Position numbers and translations under genes: made by a program. From Streptomyces sp. ISL-94 (GTDB lineage Bacteria; Actinomycetota; Actinomycetes; Streptomycetales; Streptomycetaceae), in the NCBI RefSeq assembly GCF_018614075.1, contig NZ_JAGGOZ010000012.1, forward strand, positions 1 through 40,597: 40,597 bases of DNA, given 5' to 3'. The notes below the pieces were generated by a model. The model worked only from the letters and a program-made list of their open reading frames with translations. It did no database searches and had not been told where the DNA came from. Numbering within the stretch: the stretch's first letter is position 1; every line of letters begins with the position of its first letter. This document shows, one piece after another, positions 14,271-24,785 of this stretch.

Positions 14271-15329
14271 GGCGACCGGGAGCCAGGGGGCCCGTTAGGC
14301 GTCGCCGTGGTCGGCGCGGGTTACTGGGGTCCCAACCTCGTCCGCAACTTCCAGTCCAGTCCGCGGTTCCGGCTCCGCCGGCTCTGCGATCTGAACGTGG
14401 ACCGGGCCCGGCAGGTGCTCGGCGGATACTCCACGGTCCAGGCGACCTCGGACTACGCGGAGGTCCTCGCCGACCCGGCCGTCGAGGCGGTCGCCGTGGC
14501 CACCCCGGCCGGGACCCATCTGGACGTCGCGCTGGCCGCCCTGCGCGCCGGAAAGCACGTCCTCGTGGAGAAGCCCCTCGCCGCCACCTACGAGGACGGA
14601 CTGCGGCTGGTGGCCGAGGCCGAGGAACGCGGCCTCACGCTGATGTGCGACCACACGTACTGCTACACCCCCGCGGTGGCCCGCATCCGGGACATGGTCC
14701 GCTCCGGCGAGCTGGGCGAGATCCAGTTCGTCGACTCCGTACGGATCAACCTCGGCCTGGTCCAGAAGGACATCGACGTCCTGTGGGACCTGGCCCCCCA
14801 CGACCTGTCGATCCTCGACTTCATCCTCCCCGACCACGTCCGGCCGGTCGCCGTCGCCGCGCACGGAGCCGACCCCATCGGAGCCGGGCAGTCCTGCGTC
14901 GCCTATCTGACGCTCCAGCTCAACACCGGCGCCATCGCCCACGTGCACGTCAACTGGCTCTCCCCGACGAAGGTGCGGACCACCATGGTCGGCGGCTCCA
15001 AGCGCACCCTGGTCTGGGACGACCTCAACCCCGCCCAGCGCGTGGCGGTCTTCGACCGCGGGGTGGACCTGGCCGCCTCGCAGGAGATCGGCGCCGACGA
15101 GCGCCGCGACATGCTCATCTCCTACCGGACCGGTGACATGGTCGCGCCCGCGATCGGCGAGAAGGAAGCGCTGCGCAGCATGGTCGAGGAGTTCGCCGAC
15201 GCGATCGAGACGCGGCGGCCGGCGCTGACCGACGGCCGGGCCGGGCTGCGGGTGCTGGACATCCTCGAAGCGGCCTCCAGGAGCCTGGAGTTCCGCGGCG
15301 CGGTCGTCGGACTGCGCACCGGCCGCTGA
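14223..15329 (+). CDS. Gfo/Idh/MocA family sugar-nucleotide dehydrogenase (WbpB-like role inferred)
   Basis: NAD(P)-dependent oxidoreductase of 368 residues. The Rossmann motif is GVAVVGAGYWG (26-36), EKP lies at 116-118, and a later HDLSILDF carries His193, in the usual position for catalysis. In polysaccharide loci such enzymes often oxidise C-3 of a UDP-sugar before amination, as WbpB does with UDP-GlcNAcA. A C-3 aminotransferase-like gene lies downstream, so I infer this role. GTG at 14223 is the likely start, with AAGGGG 6 nt upstream. The first 16 residues are four VQD(A/T) units encoded by a 12-bp tandem repeat, each copy beginning with a potential GTG start, so the true N-terminus may vary. 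It is the first gene of the plus-strand operon. Confidence 0.85.
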   Translation: MQDTVQDAVQDAVQDAGDREPGGPLGVAVVGAGYWGPNLVRNFQSSPRFRLRRLCDLNVDRARQVLGGYSTVQATSDYAEVLADPAVEAVAVATPAGTHLDVALAALRAGKHVLVEKPLAATYEDGLRLVAEAEERGLTLMCDHTYCYTPAVARIRDMVRSGELGEIQFVDSVRINLGLVQKDIDVLWDLAPHDLSILDFILPDHVRPVAVAAHGADPIGAGQSCVAYLTLQLNTGAIAHVHVNWLSPTKVRTTMVGGSKRTLVWDDLNPAQRVAVFDRGVDLAASQEIGADERRDMLISYRTGDMVAPAIGEKEALRSMVEEFADAIETRRPALTDGRAGLRVLDILEAASRSLEFRGAVVGLRTGR

Positions 15330-15384
15330 GCGCTGCCGGACCGTTCGCACGCAAGAACATGACGAACTCAGTGGGGGCAGGGCG

Positions 15385-16373
15385 TTGAGCAGCGTAGAGG
15401 GCAAGAGGATTCTGGTCACCGGCGGGGCGGGCACCATCGGCTCGCACGTGGTGGACCTGCTGGTGGACAACGGGGCACGCGAGGTCGTGGTGCTCGACAA
15501 CTTCGTACGGGGGCGCGCGGCCAACCTGGCCCGGGCGCTGCCGAGCGGCGTGGTGGAGGTCGTCGAGGGCGACATCCGCGACGTGGCCGCGGTGCGCAAG
15601 GCGACCGAGGGCGCCGAGCTGGTGTTCCACCTCGCCGCCATCCGGATCACCCAGTGCGCGGAGGAGCCGCGGCTGGCGAACGAGGTGCTGGTGGACGGCA
15701 CGTTCAACGTGTTGGAGGCGGCGGCCGCCGCCGGCGTGGGCAAGGTGATCGCCTCCTCCTCGGCCTCGGTCTACGGGCTCGCCGAGACCTTCCCGACCTC
15801 CGAGCGCCACCACCCGTACAACAACGACACCTTCTACGGGGCGGCGAAGGCCTTCAACGAGGGGGTGCTGCGCAGTTTCCACTCCATGTACGGGCTGGAC
15901 TACGTCGCGCTGCGCTACTTCAACGTGTACGGGCCCCGGATGGACATCCACGGGCTGTACACCGAGGTGCTCATCCGCTGGATGGAGCGGATCGCGTCGG
16001 GCGAACCGCCGCTGATCCTCGGCGACGGCACCCAGACGATGGACTTCGTCGACGTGCGGGACATCGCGAGGGCCAATCTGCTGGCCGCGGAGTCGGATCT
16101 GACCGACGAGGTGTTCAACGTCGCGAGCGGGGCCGAGACCAGCCTGCTCGACCTGGCGCTCGGCCTGCTGGAGGCGATGGGCGCGGAGGGGCTGGCGCCG
16201 GTGCACGGGCCGGCCCGCGCCGTGAACGGGGTCACCCGCCGGCTCGCCGACACCGCGCGGGCCGCCGAGCGCCTCGGCTTCACGGCGGAGATCGGTCTGC
16301 GCGGCGGGCTGCGGGACCTGGTGGACTGGTGGCGGGCCGAGCGCGCCGCCGACGCGGCCGGGGAGGCCGGACG

Positions 16374-16377
<4 letters not shown>
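15385..16377 (+). CDS. SDR-family NAD-dependent sugar epimerase/dehydratase
   Basis: Extended short-chain dehydrogenase acting on a nucleotide sugar, 330 residues. The cofactor motif is TGGAGTIGSH (12-21), followed by SSSASVYG (about 124-131) and the catalytic pair Tyr151/Lys155 in YGAAK. Sequence style fits UDP-glucose/UDP-GlcNAc 4-epimerases, but a 4,6-dehydratase role cannot be excluded. The next two genes are aminotransferase and acyltransferase genes of the kind that follow a 4-ketosugar-producing enzyme. The start is TTG at 15385, with GGGGG about 8 nt before it. It lies 55 nt after the Gfo/Idh gene and overlaps the next gene by 4 bases. Confidence 0.85.
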
Positions 16378-17566
<1,189 letters not shown>

Positions 17567-17570
<4 letters not shown>

Positions 17571-18508
17571 ACGGGCCGCAGCCCGGGACCGTGACCGGGA
17601 CTGTGACCGAGGACCTGCTGATCGTCGGGGCGGGCGGGTTCGCGCGGGAGACCGCGCAGGCCGTACGGGACGCGGCCGCCGCGGACGCCGCGCACGGCCG
17701 CGCCCCGCGGTGGCGGCTCGCCGGGCACCTCGACGACGACCCGGCCCTGCACGGGCGGGAGGTGGACGGCGTGCCGGTGCTGGGCGGCTGCGACCGGGTG
17801 CACGCGCTGCCGGCCGCCCGGGTGGTGGTCTGCGCCGGCAGTCCGCGCGACTACGCCGTACGGGCCCGGCTCGTACGGCGCCTGGGGCTGCCCGGGAGCC
17901 GGTACGCGACGGTGGTCCACCCCACGGCGGTGGTGTCGGGGTCCTCGGTCCTCGGCGCCGGCTCGGTGCTGCTCGCCCACTGCGTGCTGACCGCCGCCGT
18001 CCGGGTCGGGGAGCATGTGGCGGTGATGCCGCAGGTGGTCCTCACCCACGACGACACGGTCGGGGACTTCGCCACGCTCGCCTCGGGGGTGCGCCTCGGC
18101 GGCGGGGTGCGGCTGGGGCGCGGGGCGTACGTGGGCGCGGGGTCGCTGGTCCGCGAGTACACACAGGTCGGCGCCTGGTCGCTGACCGGCATGGGAAGCA
18201 CGGTCCTGGCCGATGTGCCGCCGGGCGAGGTCTGGGCGGGGAGCCCCGCCCGCCGGCTGCGCGCGGCGGGGGGTCCGGCGCTCGACGAACTGGCCCGCGA
18301 CGCGGCCCGGGCCGCCGCAGCCGCCGGGGACGCCGGGGACGCCGGCCAGGGGGAGGGAACCGGCCCACGGCCGGAGGCACGAACGCCGGAGGCGCGGACA
18401 CCGGACGCACGGACGCCAGCGGCACGAATGCCGGAAGCCCGCACGCCGGACACAGGCACGCCGGACGCACCGATGCCGGACACACGGATGGGGAACCCCG
18501 CCATATGA
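17567..18508 (+). CDS. PglD/NeuD-like sugar O/N-acyltransferase with repeat-rich C-terminal tail
   Basis: A 313-residue protein. The N-terminal nucleotide-sugar-binding part has LLIVGAGGFARE (17-28), then left-handed beta-helix hexapeptide repeats (about 118-235). His161 in LTHDDTVGDFATLASGV is a candidate general base, by analogy to PglD. The family acetylates the amino group of UDP-4-amino sugars or related positions. The last ~60 residues are a degenerate (R/T)TP(E/D)A repeat tail with no known role; it is unusual for the family, whose members stop near 220 residues. The ATG overlaps the preceding stop by 4 bases, and its own stop overlaps the next start. Confidence 0.85.
18374..18490. repeat. 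Degenerate short-period repeat encoding the acyltransferase tail
   Basis: A run of imperfect ~15-nt units of the type ACGCCGGAGGCGCGG. They encode ARTPEARTPDARTPAARMPE-like sequence, just before the next gene starts. Confidence 0.7.
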
Positions 18509-19620
18509 ACCAGATACCGCTCGTCGACCTGAAGGCGGCCCACGCCGAGGTCGCCGACGCATTACGGGCAGGGTTCGACCGCGTGCTGGCCGACACCGCC
18601 TTCATCGGCGGCGAGGAGGTCCGCGCCTTCGAGCGCGAGTACGCCGCCTTTGCCGGGGTCGGGCACTGCGTGGGCGTCGCCAACGGCACGGACGCCCTCG
18701 AACTGGCCCTGCGCGCCCATGGGGTCGGCGTCGGCGACGAGGTGGTGCTGCCCGCCAACACCTTCATCGCCACCGCGGGCGCCACCGCCCGGATCGGCGC
18801 CCGCCCGGTCCTGGTCGACTGCCTCCCCGACACGCTCCTGATGGACCCGCAGGCCGCGCTGGACGCGGTGGGCAAGGCCACGCGCGCCGTGGTGCCGGTC
18901 CACCTGTACGGGCAGTGCGCGGCCACCGCGGAACTGGCCGCCGCACTCCCCGCGCACGTACGGATCGTCGAGGACGCCGCGCAGAGCCAGGGCGCGACCC
19001 GTGACGGCCGCTCCCCCGGCAGCGGCGGGATCGCCGCGACCAGCTTCTACCCGGGCAAGAACCTGGGCGCGTACGGAGACGCGGGCGCGGTGGTGACCGA
19101 CGACGAGGAGGCGGCCGGCCTCGTACGGGCGCTGGCCAACCACGGCGGGACCGCCAAGTACCGGCACGACGTGGCCGGCTTCAACAGCCGGCTGGACGGT
19201 CTCCAGGCCGTGGTCCTGCGGGCGAAGCTGGCCCGGCTGGCCGACGGGAACGCGGCCCGCCGGGCCGCCGCCGCCCGGTACGACACGCTGCTGGGCGGCC
19301 TGGCGGCCACCGGCCGCGTGACCCTGCCGGTCACGGCCCGGGGCAACGTCCACGTGTGGCACCTGTACGTCGTACGGGTCTCCGGTGCGGACCGCGACGC
19401 CGTCGTCGGCAAGCTCAACGCCGAGGGCATCGGCGCGGGCGTGCACTATCCGGCTCCCGTCCACCTCACTCCGGCCTTCACCCACCTCGGGTACGGCCGC
19501 GGTGCCTTCCCGCACGCCGAGCGGGCCGCGGAGCGGATGCTCTCGCTTCCGCTCTTCCCGCAGATCACCGCTGCCCAACAGCAGCGGGTCGTGGACGCGC
19601 TCACCGACGCGCTGCGCTGA
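18505..19620 (+). CDS. DegT/DnrJ/EryC1 aminotransferase, C-3 type (WbpE/QdtB-like)
   Basis: PLP-dependent aminotransferase of 371 residues. The Schiff-base Lys is Lys185 in [16 protein letters not shown]. The K-N-L-G-x-Y-G-D-(A/G)-G-A form is typical of enzymes that aminate 3-keto sugars (WbpE, QdtB, FdtB, DesV), in contrast to the C-4 type two genes upstream. [17 protein letters not shown] and [10 protein letters not shown] are further family marks. I infer that it aminates the 3-keto product of the Gfo/Idh dehydrogenase at 14223. The ATG start overlaps the preceding stop. Confidence 0.88.
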   Translation: MNQIPLVDLKAAHAEVADALRAGFDRVLADTAFIGGEEVRAFEREYAAFAGVGHCVGVANGTDALELALRAHGVGVGDEVVLPANTFIATAGATARIGARPVLVDCLPDTLLMDPQAALDAVGKATRAVVPVHLYGQCAATAELAAALPAHVRIVEDAAQSQGATRDGRSPGSGGIAATSFYPGKNLGAYGDAGAVVTDDEEAAGLVRALANHGGTAKYRHDVAGFNSRLDGLQAVVLRAKLARLADGNAARRAAAARYDTLLGGLAATGRVTLPVTARGNVHVWHLYVVRVSGADRDAVVGKLNAEGIGAGVHYPAPVHLTPAFTHLGYGRGAFPHAERAAERMLSLPLFPQITAAQQQRVVDALTDALR

Positions 19621-19652
19621 CGCCCCGTGCTCACGTACCCAATGAGGTCCAG

Positions 19653-22600
19653 ATGAACAGACGGAGAAGGTTGCTCCGGTACGGTCTCTTCACCGTGGTC
19701 GCGACGCTGATGGCCACGGTCCTGCCCCCGTCCGCGGAGGCCGGTGCCGCCGACCCCTGCGGTCCCGGTTCGAACGCCGTCGTGTGCGAGAACTCCAAGC
19801 CGGGCAGCCCGATGTCCGACTGGTTCGCGCCCAACGCGTACGGCGACATCAAGGGGTTCAGCGCACAGACGAGCGTCCAGGCCGGCGAGACCGTGCAGTT
19901 CAAGATCCAGTCGCCGACTCCGTACCGCGTCTCCGTCTACCGGCTGGGCCACTACGCGGGCAATGGGGCCCGCCTGCTGTCGACCCCGGCCCAGGCGGCC
20001 ACGACGTACCCGGCGAACGTCCCGGCGGGCGGGAACCCGCGCAGCTGCACCACCAAGCCCGCCACCGGCCTGGTCGACTGCGGCAACTGGCCCGTCACCT
20101 CGACGTGGACCGTGCCGGCCGACGCCGTCTCCGGCCTGTACATGGCCAACTTCGACCAGGCGGACGGCGGCGGGGTGATGCCCTACCCGTTCGTCGTCCG
20201 CAACGACTCAAGCCACTCCGACATCGTCGTGCAGACCAGCGACGAGACCTGGCAGGCGTACAACGACTACGGCGGCCAGGACCTCTACGGCGGCGGCGGC
20301 CCGGCGCCGGACGGGCGGGCGTACGAGGTCAGTTACAACCGGCCCCTGGACATCGGCGGGGACAACGGGATCTTCGGATCCGAGTTCCAGATGATCTCGT
20401 GGCTGGAGCGCAACGGCTACGACGTCAGCTACACCACCGGCATCGACACCGCGACCCGCGGCCCGCTGCTGCGCAACCACAAGGTGTTCGTGTCCTCGGG
20501 CCACGACGAGTACTGGACCCAGGAGCAGTTCACGAACGCGCTCGACGCGCGCCGCGCGGGGGTCCACCAGACGTACTTCAGCGGCAACGAGGTCTTCTGG
20601 AAGACCCGCCTCGCCCCGAGCATCGACGGCGCGGCCACCGCCAACCGGACGCTGGTCAGCTACAAGGAGACCAAGCTGTCCTTCCCGCAGCCGAACGGCA
20701 TCCCCGACCCGAGCGGCATCTGGACGGGCACCTTCATGGACCCGGCCAGTGCCGCCAACGGGCGGCCCTACCAGCTGCAGAACCAGCTCACCGGCTCGCT
20801 GTTCAGCGTGAACGGCTACCGCGGCGACGCGATCACCGTGCCGGGCTCCTTCGCCAAACTGCGGCTGTGGCGGGGCACCACGGTCGCGAACCTGGCGCCC
20901 TCCCAGACCGCCACCTTCCCGACCGGCACGCTCGGCTACGAGTGGGACAGCGACGCGGAGAACGCCACCCGCCCCGCCGGACAGATCCAGCTGTCGTCCA
21001 CCACCGTGGACATCAACGACGGGAAGCTCCTGAAGGACTACGGCAACACGTACGGGAACGGCACCGCGACGCACAGCCTGGTCGCCTTCCGCGACCAGAC
21101 CTCGCACGCGCTGGTCTTCGGCGCGGGCACCGTGCAGTGGTCCTGGGGCCTGACGAACATGCCCGCGAGCAACCCGGACGACACCGTGGTCACCGAGGAC
21201 AAGCGCATGCAGCAGGCCACGGTCAACGTGTTCGCCGACATGGGGGTCCAGCCCAAGTCGCTCCAGGGCGATCTGGTCGCCTCGACCGCCTCGACGGACG
21301 CGGTGGGCCCGGCGATCACGGTGACCAGCCCGGCGGCGAACGCCACCGTACCGGCGCTGCGGCCCGTGACCGTCACGGGCACGGCCGCGGACTCCGGCGG
21401 CGGCGTGGTGGCCCGCGTGGAGGTGTCCACCGACGGCGGAACCACCTGGAAGGCGACCACGGGCCTCGGCTCCTGGAGCTACAAGTGGACCCCGACCGCT
21501 CCGGGCCCCGTGCAGATCAAGGTGCGCGCGGTGGACGACAGCGTGAACATCGGCGCCACCACCACGGTGCCGCTGACCGTCGGCCCCCAGCAGTGCCCCT
21601 GCACCGTCTGGCCGGCCGCGGCGGTCCCGGGCACCGTCAACGCCGGTGACGGCAGCGCCGTCGAGCTCGGCGTGAAGATCCGCACCTCGGTGGCGGGCTC
21701 GATCACCGGCGTCCGGTTCTACAAGTCCCCCGCCAACACCGGCACGCACACCGGCAGCCTGTGGAGCAGCACCGGCCAGCGCCTGGCCACCGGCACCTTC
21801 ACCAACGAGACGGCGTCCGGCTGGCAGCAGCTGAACTTCCCCTCCCCCGTGCCGGTGAAGGCGAACACCACCTACATCGCCTCCTACTTCGCGCCGCACG
21901 GCGGCTACTCCTTCGACACCACCTTCGCCGCCGGGGAGGCGGGGCTGGTCCCGCTCACCGCGCTGAAGAGCGGCACCGACGGCGGCAACGGCGTCTACCG
22001 CTACAGCGCCACAGGCGGTTTCCCGGCCACCGCCTCCAGCGGCAGCAACTACTGGGTCGACGCGGTCCTGGACACCTCCACCGCGAGCACCACACCGCCG
22101 ACCGTCAGCTCGACCTCGCCGCAGTCCGCGGCGACCGGGACCCCGATCACGGCGGCGGCGACAGCCACCTTCAGCACGGCCGTCGACGCGGACACCCTGG
22201 CCTTCACGCTGAAGGACTCCGGCGGCGCCACCGTGCCCGGCACCAAGACCCTCGGCGCGGCGAACAGCGCGACCTTCACCCCGTCCACCGAACTGGCCCT
22301 GAACACCACCTACACGGCGTCCGTACAGGCCGCCGACCTGTGGGGCAACACCATGGCCGCGCCGGTCACGTGGAACTTCACCACCAGCTCCTCGCCGCCG
22401 GCGGTGAACTGCCCGTGCACGCTGTGGGGCAGCGGCGCCACACCGAGCACCGCCAACGCAGGGGACGACGCCAACTCCGTGGAGCTGGGCACCCGTTTCC
22501 AGTCCGCGGTGAACGGCTACATCACCGGCGTCACCTTCTACAAGGGCCCCGGCAACACCGGCACGCACACCGGAAGCCTGTGGTCCGCCTCCGGCACGCT

Positions 22601-22949
22601 GCTGGCCACCGGAACGTTCGGCAGCGAGACCCTGTCCGGCTGGCAGCAGCTCACGTTCGCCACTGCGGTGCCCGTCACGGCAGGCACCTCGTACGTGGCC
22701 TCGTACCACGCGCCGAACGGCAACTACTCGGTGGACGGCGGCTACTTCACCGGCGCGCACCGCTCCTATCCGTTGGTCGCGCCGGCCGACGGCAGCGGCG
22801 GCGCCAACGGGCTGTACAAGTACGGCTCCGCGACGTCCTTCCCCGCGAACACCTTCGGCTCGGTGAACTACTGGGTCGGCCCGGTCTTTACCACCACCGC
22901 GCCGGCCGCCGCCCCGCCGGCGGCCTCCTCGGAGGTGACCGGCCCGTGA
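19653..22949 (+). CDS. Large secreted multidomain protein (dimethylformamidase-like and DUF4082 domains)
   Basis: A 1098-residue protein with a signal peptide ([11 protein letters not shown], a hydrophobic stretch, then PSAEAGA; cleavage near 31). Residues ~50-540 resemble the N,N-dimethylformamidase large-subunit-like domain seen in many actinobacterial secreted proteins ([27 protein letters not shown]). An Ig-like domain follows (about 550-645), then a DUF4082 domain (about 648-800), a second Ig-like (SbsA type, about 808-910), and a second DUF4082 (about 918-1085). The two DUF4082 copies share [11 protein letters not shown] and SGWQQL. It is probably a wall or surface protein that binds or modifies the polysaccharide; amidase or deacetylase activity is only a guess. 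The ATG at 19653 has GAGG upstream. Its stop overlaps the next GT2 start. Confidence 0.85.
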   Translation: MNRRRRLLRYGLFTVVATLMATVLPPSAEAGAADPCGPGSNAVVCENSKPGSPMSDWFAPNAYGDIKGFSAQTSVQAGETVQFKIQSPTPYRVSVYRLGHYAGNGARLLSTPAQAATTYPANVPAGGNPRSCTTKPATGLVDCGNWPVTSTWTVPADAVSGLYMANFDQADGGGVMPYPFVVRNDSSHSDIVVQTSDETWQAYNDYGGQDLYGGGGPAPDGRAYEVSYNRPLDIGGDNGIFGSEFQMISWLERNGYDVSYTTGIDTATRGPLLRNHKVFVSSGHDEYWTQEQFTNALDARRAGVHQTYFSGNEVFWKTRLAPSIDGAATANRTLVSYKETKLSFPQPNGIPDPSGIWTGTFMDPASAANGRPYQLQNQLTGSLFSVNGYRGDAITVPGSFAKLRLWRGTTVANLAPSQTATFPTGTLGYEWDSDAENATRPAGQIQLSSTTVDINDGKLLKDYGNTYGNGTATHSLVAFRDQTSHALVFGAGTVQWSWGLTNMPASNPDDTVVTEDKRMQQATVNVFADMGVQPKSLQGDLVASTASTDAVGPAITVTSPAANATVPALRPVTVTGTAADSGGGVVARVEVSTDGGTTWKATTGLGSWSYKWTPTAPGPVQIKVRAVDDSVNIGATTTVPLTVGPQQCPCTVWPAAAVPGTVNAGDGSAVELGVKIRTSVAGSITGVRFYKSPANTGTHTGSLWSSTGQRLATGTFTNETASGWQQLNFPSPVPVKANTTYIASYFAPHGGYSFDTTFAAGEAGLVPLTALKSGTDGGNGVYRYSATGGFPATASSGSNYWVDAVLDTSTASTTPPTVSSTSPQSAATGTPITAAATATFSTAVDADTLAFTLKDSGGATVPGTKTLGAANSATFTPSTELALNTTYTASVQAADLWGNTMAAPVTWNFTTSSSPPAVNCPCTLWGSGATPSTANAGDDANSVELGTRFQSAVNGYITGVTFYKGPGNTGTHTGSLWSASGTLLATGTFGSETLSGWQQLTFATAVPVTAGTSYVASYHAPNGNYSVDGGYFTGAHRSYPLVAPADGSGGANGLYKYGSATSFPANTFGSVNYWVGPVFTTTAPAAAPPAASSEVTGP

Positions 22950-23995
22950 GCACGGTCAGCGTGGTGATCCCCTGCTACAAGTACGGCCACTTCCTGGCCG
23001 ACTGCGTCAAGAGCGTCCTGGACGAACAGGAGGGTGTCGACGTCCGGGTGCTGATCATCGACGACGCCTCACCCGACGACTCCGCGACGGTCGCGCGGGC
23101 CCTGGCCGCCGCCGACCCGCGGATCGAGGTCCGGGTCCACGAGCGCAACCGGGGCCACATCGCCACCTACAACGAGGGCCTGCTGGAGTGGGCCGACGGC
23201 GACTACGTGGCCCTGCTCTCGGCGGACGACCGGCTGGTCCCCGGGGCCCTCGTCCGGGCCGCCGCCCTGCTCGACGCGCATCCGGAGGCGGGCTTCTGCT
23301 ACGGCAGGCCGCTGCGCTTCCGGCACGGCGGCCCGCTGCCCGCGGCCCGTACGCGGAGCACCGGCTCGGTGGTCTACCCCGGCCGGTGGTGGCTGGACCG
23401 GCGCTTCCGTGAGGGCACCGGGTGCATCACCTCGCCCGAGGTGGTGGTCCGCACCAGCCTCCAGCACAAGGTCGGCGGCTACGATCCGCAGCTCCCGCAC
23501 GCCGGGGACATCGAGATGTGGATGCGGCTCGCGGCGCACGCCGACGTGGGCTACATCCGGGGCGCCGACCAGGCCTTCTACCGGGTCCACGGCAACAACA
23601 TGTCCACGACGGACTTCGGCGGGCAGCTCGACGACCTGCGCCAGCGCCTCGTCGCCTTCGACTCGGTGCTCGACAAGTGCGCCGATCTGCTGCCCGGGGC
23701 CGACCGGCTGTCGCTGGCGGCGCGCACCCGGCTGGCCCGGTACGCGCTGCGGCGCGCCTACCGGGCCTACGACCGTGGGCGTACCGCGGTGGTACCGGTC
23801 GAGGAGCTGGAGGCGTTCGCCGCCGAGTGCCTGCCCGGCGGCTACACCTCGCTCGGCGAGTACCGGGCGCTGCGCCGGCGGCGGCGCATCGGGGCGCGGG
23901 CCATGCCCTGCCTCCAGCCGCTGGTGCTCTCCGCCGTCGCCGACCGGGGCCGCGAGTGGCTGTGGTGGCAGTCCTGGAAGCGCCGGGGGATCTGA
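22946..23995 (+). CDS. Family 2 glycosyltransferase
   Basis: A 349-residue GT-A enzyme, cytoplasmic with possible peripheral membrane contact. It has [20 protein letters not shown] at 4-23, [12 protein letters not shown] at about 36-47, and [10 protein letters not shown] (the DD metal/nucleotide site) near 91-100. [12 protein letters not shown] lies in the acceptor half. The GTG start at 22946 overlaps the preceding stop (GTGA), with GGAGG about 10 nt upstream. It ends 17 nt before the stop of the convergent Wzz-like gene. It probably adds one sugar to the repeating unit; donor and linkage are unknown. Confidence 0.88.
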   Translation: MSTVSVVIPCYKYGHFLADCVKSVLDEQEGVDVRVLIIDDASPDDSATVARALAAADPRIEVRVHERNRGHIATYNEGLLEWADGDYVALLSADDRLVPGALVRAAALLDAHPEAGFCYGRPLRFRHGGPLPAARTRSTGSVVYPGRWWLDRRFREGTGCITSPEVVVRTSLQHKVGGYDPQLPHAGDIEMWMRLAAHADVGYIRGADQAFYRVHGNNMSTTDFGGQLDDLRQRLVAFDSVLDKCADLLPGADRLSLAARTRLARYALRRAYRAYDRGRTAVVPVEELEAFAAECLPGGYTSLGEYRALRRRRRIGARAMPCLQPLVLSAVADRGREWLWWQSWKRRGI

Positions 23996-24012
23996 TGAAC
24001 CACCAGCACGGC

Positions 24013-24705
24013 TCAGCGGGACGCCGCGGCGTGCGGCACGCGGCCGTCCCGCGCCGGGGTCTCGGGACCGGTGTCGGCGCCTTCGCGCCGGCGCCGGTCC
24101 CGGCGTGTCAGGAGCTGATCGGTCCACAGGGCCGCCGCCCCGCCGCCGACCGCGGCGAGCAGTGCCACCCCGGCCAGTCCGCGGCTGCGGTCGCTGGTCC
24201 GCTCGACCGCGGTCGGCGGTACCAGGAGGTCCACGCTCATCCGCGCCGACGCCGGGATCCCCTGCCGTGTCTCCAGGTCCGACAGGTGCTTGGCGTAGAC
24301 CTCGGTGATCGTGCGCACGGCCGCGTCGGCGGCGGCCGGATCGGACTGCTCCGCCTGGACCTGCAAGGAGGGGATCAGGTGGCGCGGAGTGACGCTGGTG
24401 CCGCTGTTCCGCGGGACCAGCCGGTAGGTTCCCTCGACCCCCGCGGCCCTGAGCTCGGCCGCGCCGTCGGGCGCGAGCAGCTGCTGTATCACCGCGTAGG
24501 AGACGGCCGCCAGCGGCGGCTGGAGGTTGGCGAGCTGGTTCGGCTGGCTGCCGGTCACCGGCGGCTTGAGCACCACGACCGCCGAGCTGACGTACGTGCG
24601 GTCGGGGCGCAGGACGTGGAGGGCCCCGGCGGCCGCGAGCAGCATCACCACGACCAGGACGTACCAGCGCCGGCGCAGTGCGCGGACCAACTCACCAGGC
24701 GACAC
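24013..24705 (-). CDS. Wzz-like polysaccharide chain-length determinant, on the strand opposite its neighbours
   Basis: A 230-residue membrane protein with the Wzz/YveK layout. ELVRALRRRWYVL leads into membrane helix 1 (about 14-32). An extracytoplasmic part follows (about 35-175). Helix 2 is GLAGVALLAAVGGGAAALW (about 180-200), followed by a basic cytoplasmic tail with no kinase domain. The first ATG is at 24720, but the GTG at 24705 has GAAGGA 6 nt before it and I prefer it. It sits inside the plus-strand polysaccharide gene set, convergent with the GT2 and divergent from the Wzz-Wzy fusion gene. It may tune chain length or export together with the other two Wzz-like proteins. Confidence 0.82.
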   Translation of the reverse strand: MSPGELVRALRRRWYVLVVVMLLAAAGALHVLRPDRTYVSSAVVVLKPPVTGSQPNQLANLQPPLAAVSYAVIQQLLAPDGAAELRAAGVEGTYRLVPRNSGTSVTPRHLIPSLQVQAEQSDPAAADAAVRTITEVYAKHLSDLETRQGIPASARMSVDLLVPPTAVERTSDRSRGLAGVALLAAVGGGAAALWTDQLLTRRDRRRREGADTGPETPARDGRVPHAAASR

Positions 24706-24785
24706 GGGGATTCCTTCCATCGTGACCGATGCTCGCAGGACACGGGTAGGCCCGCCATCAAATCCGATGCGCCGCAGGGGTGTTC
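24706..24785. promoter_or_regulatory. Short divergent promoter region between wzz-like and wzz-wzy fusion genes
   Basis: 80 nt between divergent starts. It must carry the promoter of the minus-strand gene and probably a new plus-strand promoter, because the upstream plus-strand operon is interrupted. A GTGACC...TAGGCC pair near 24722-24752 is a weak plus-strand candidate with 19-nt spacing. Confidence 0.4.
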
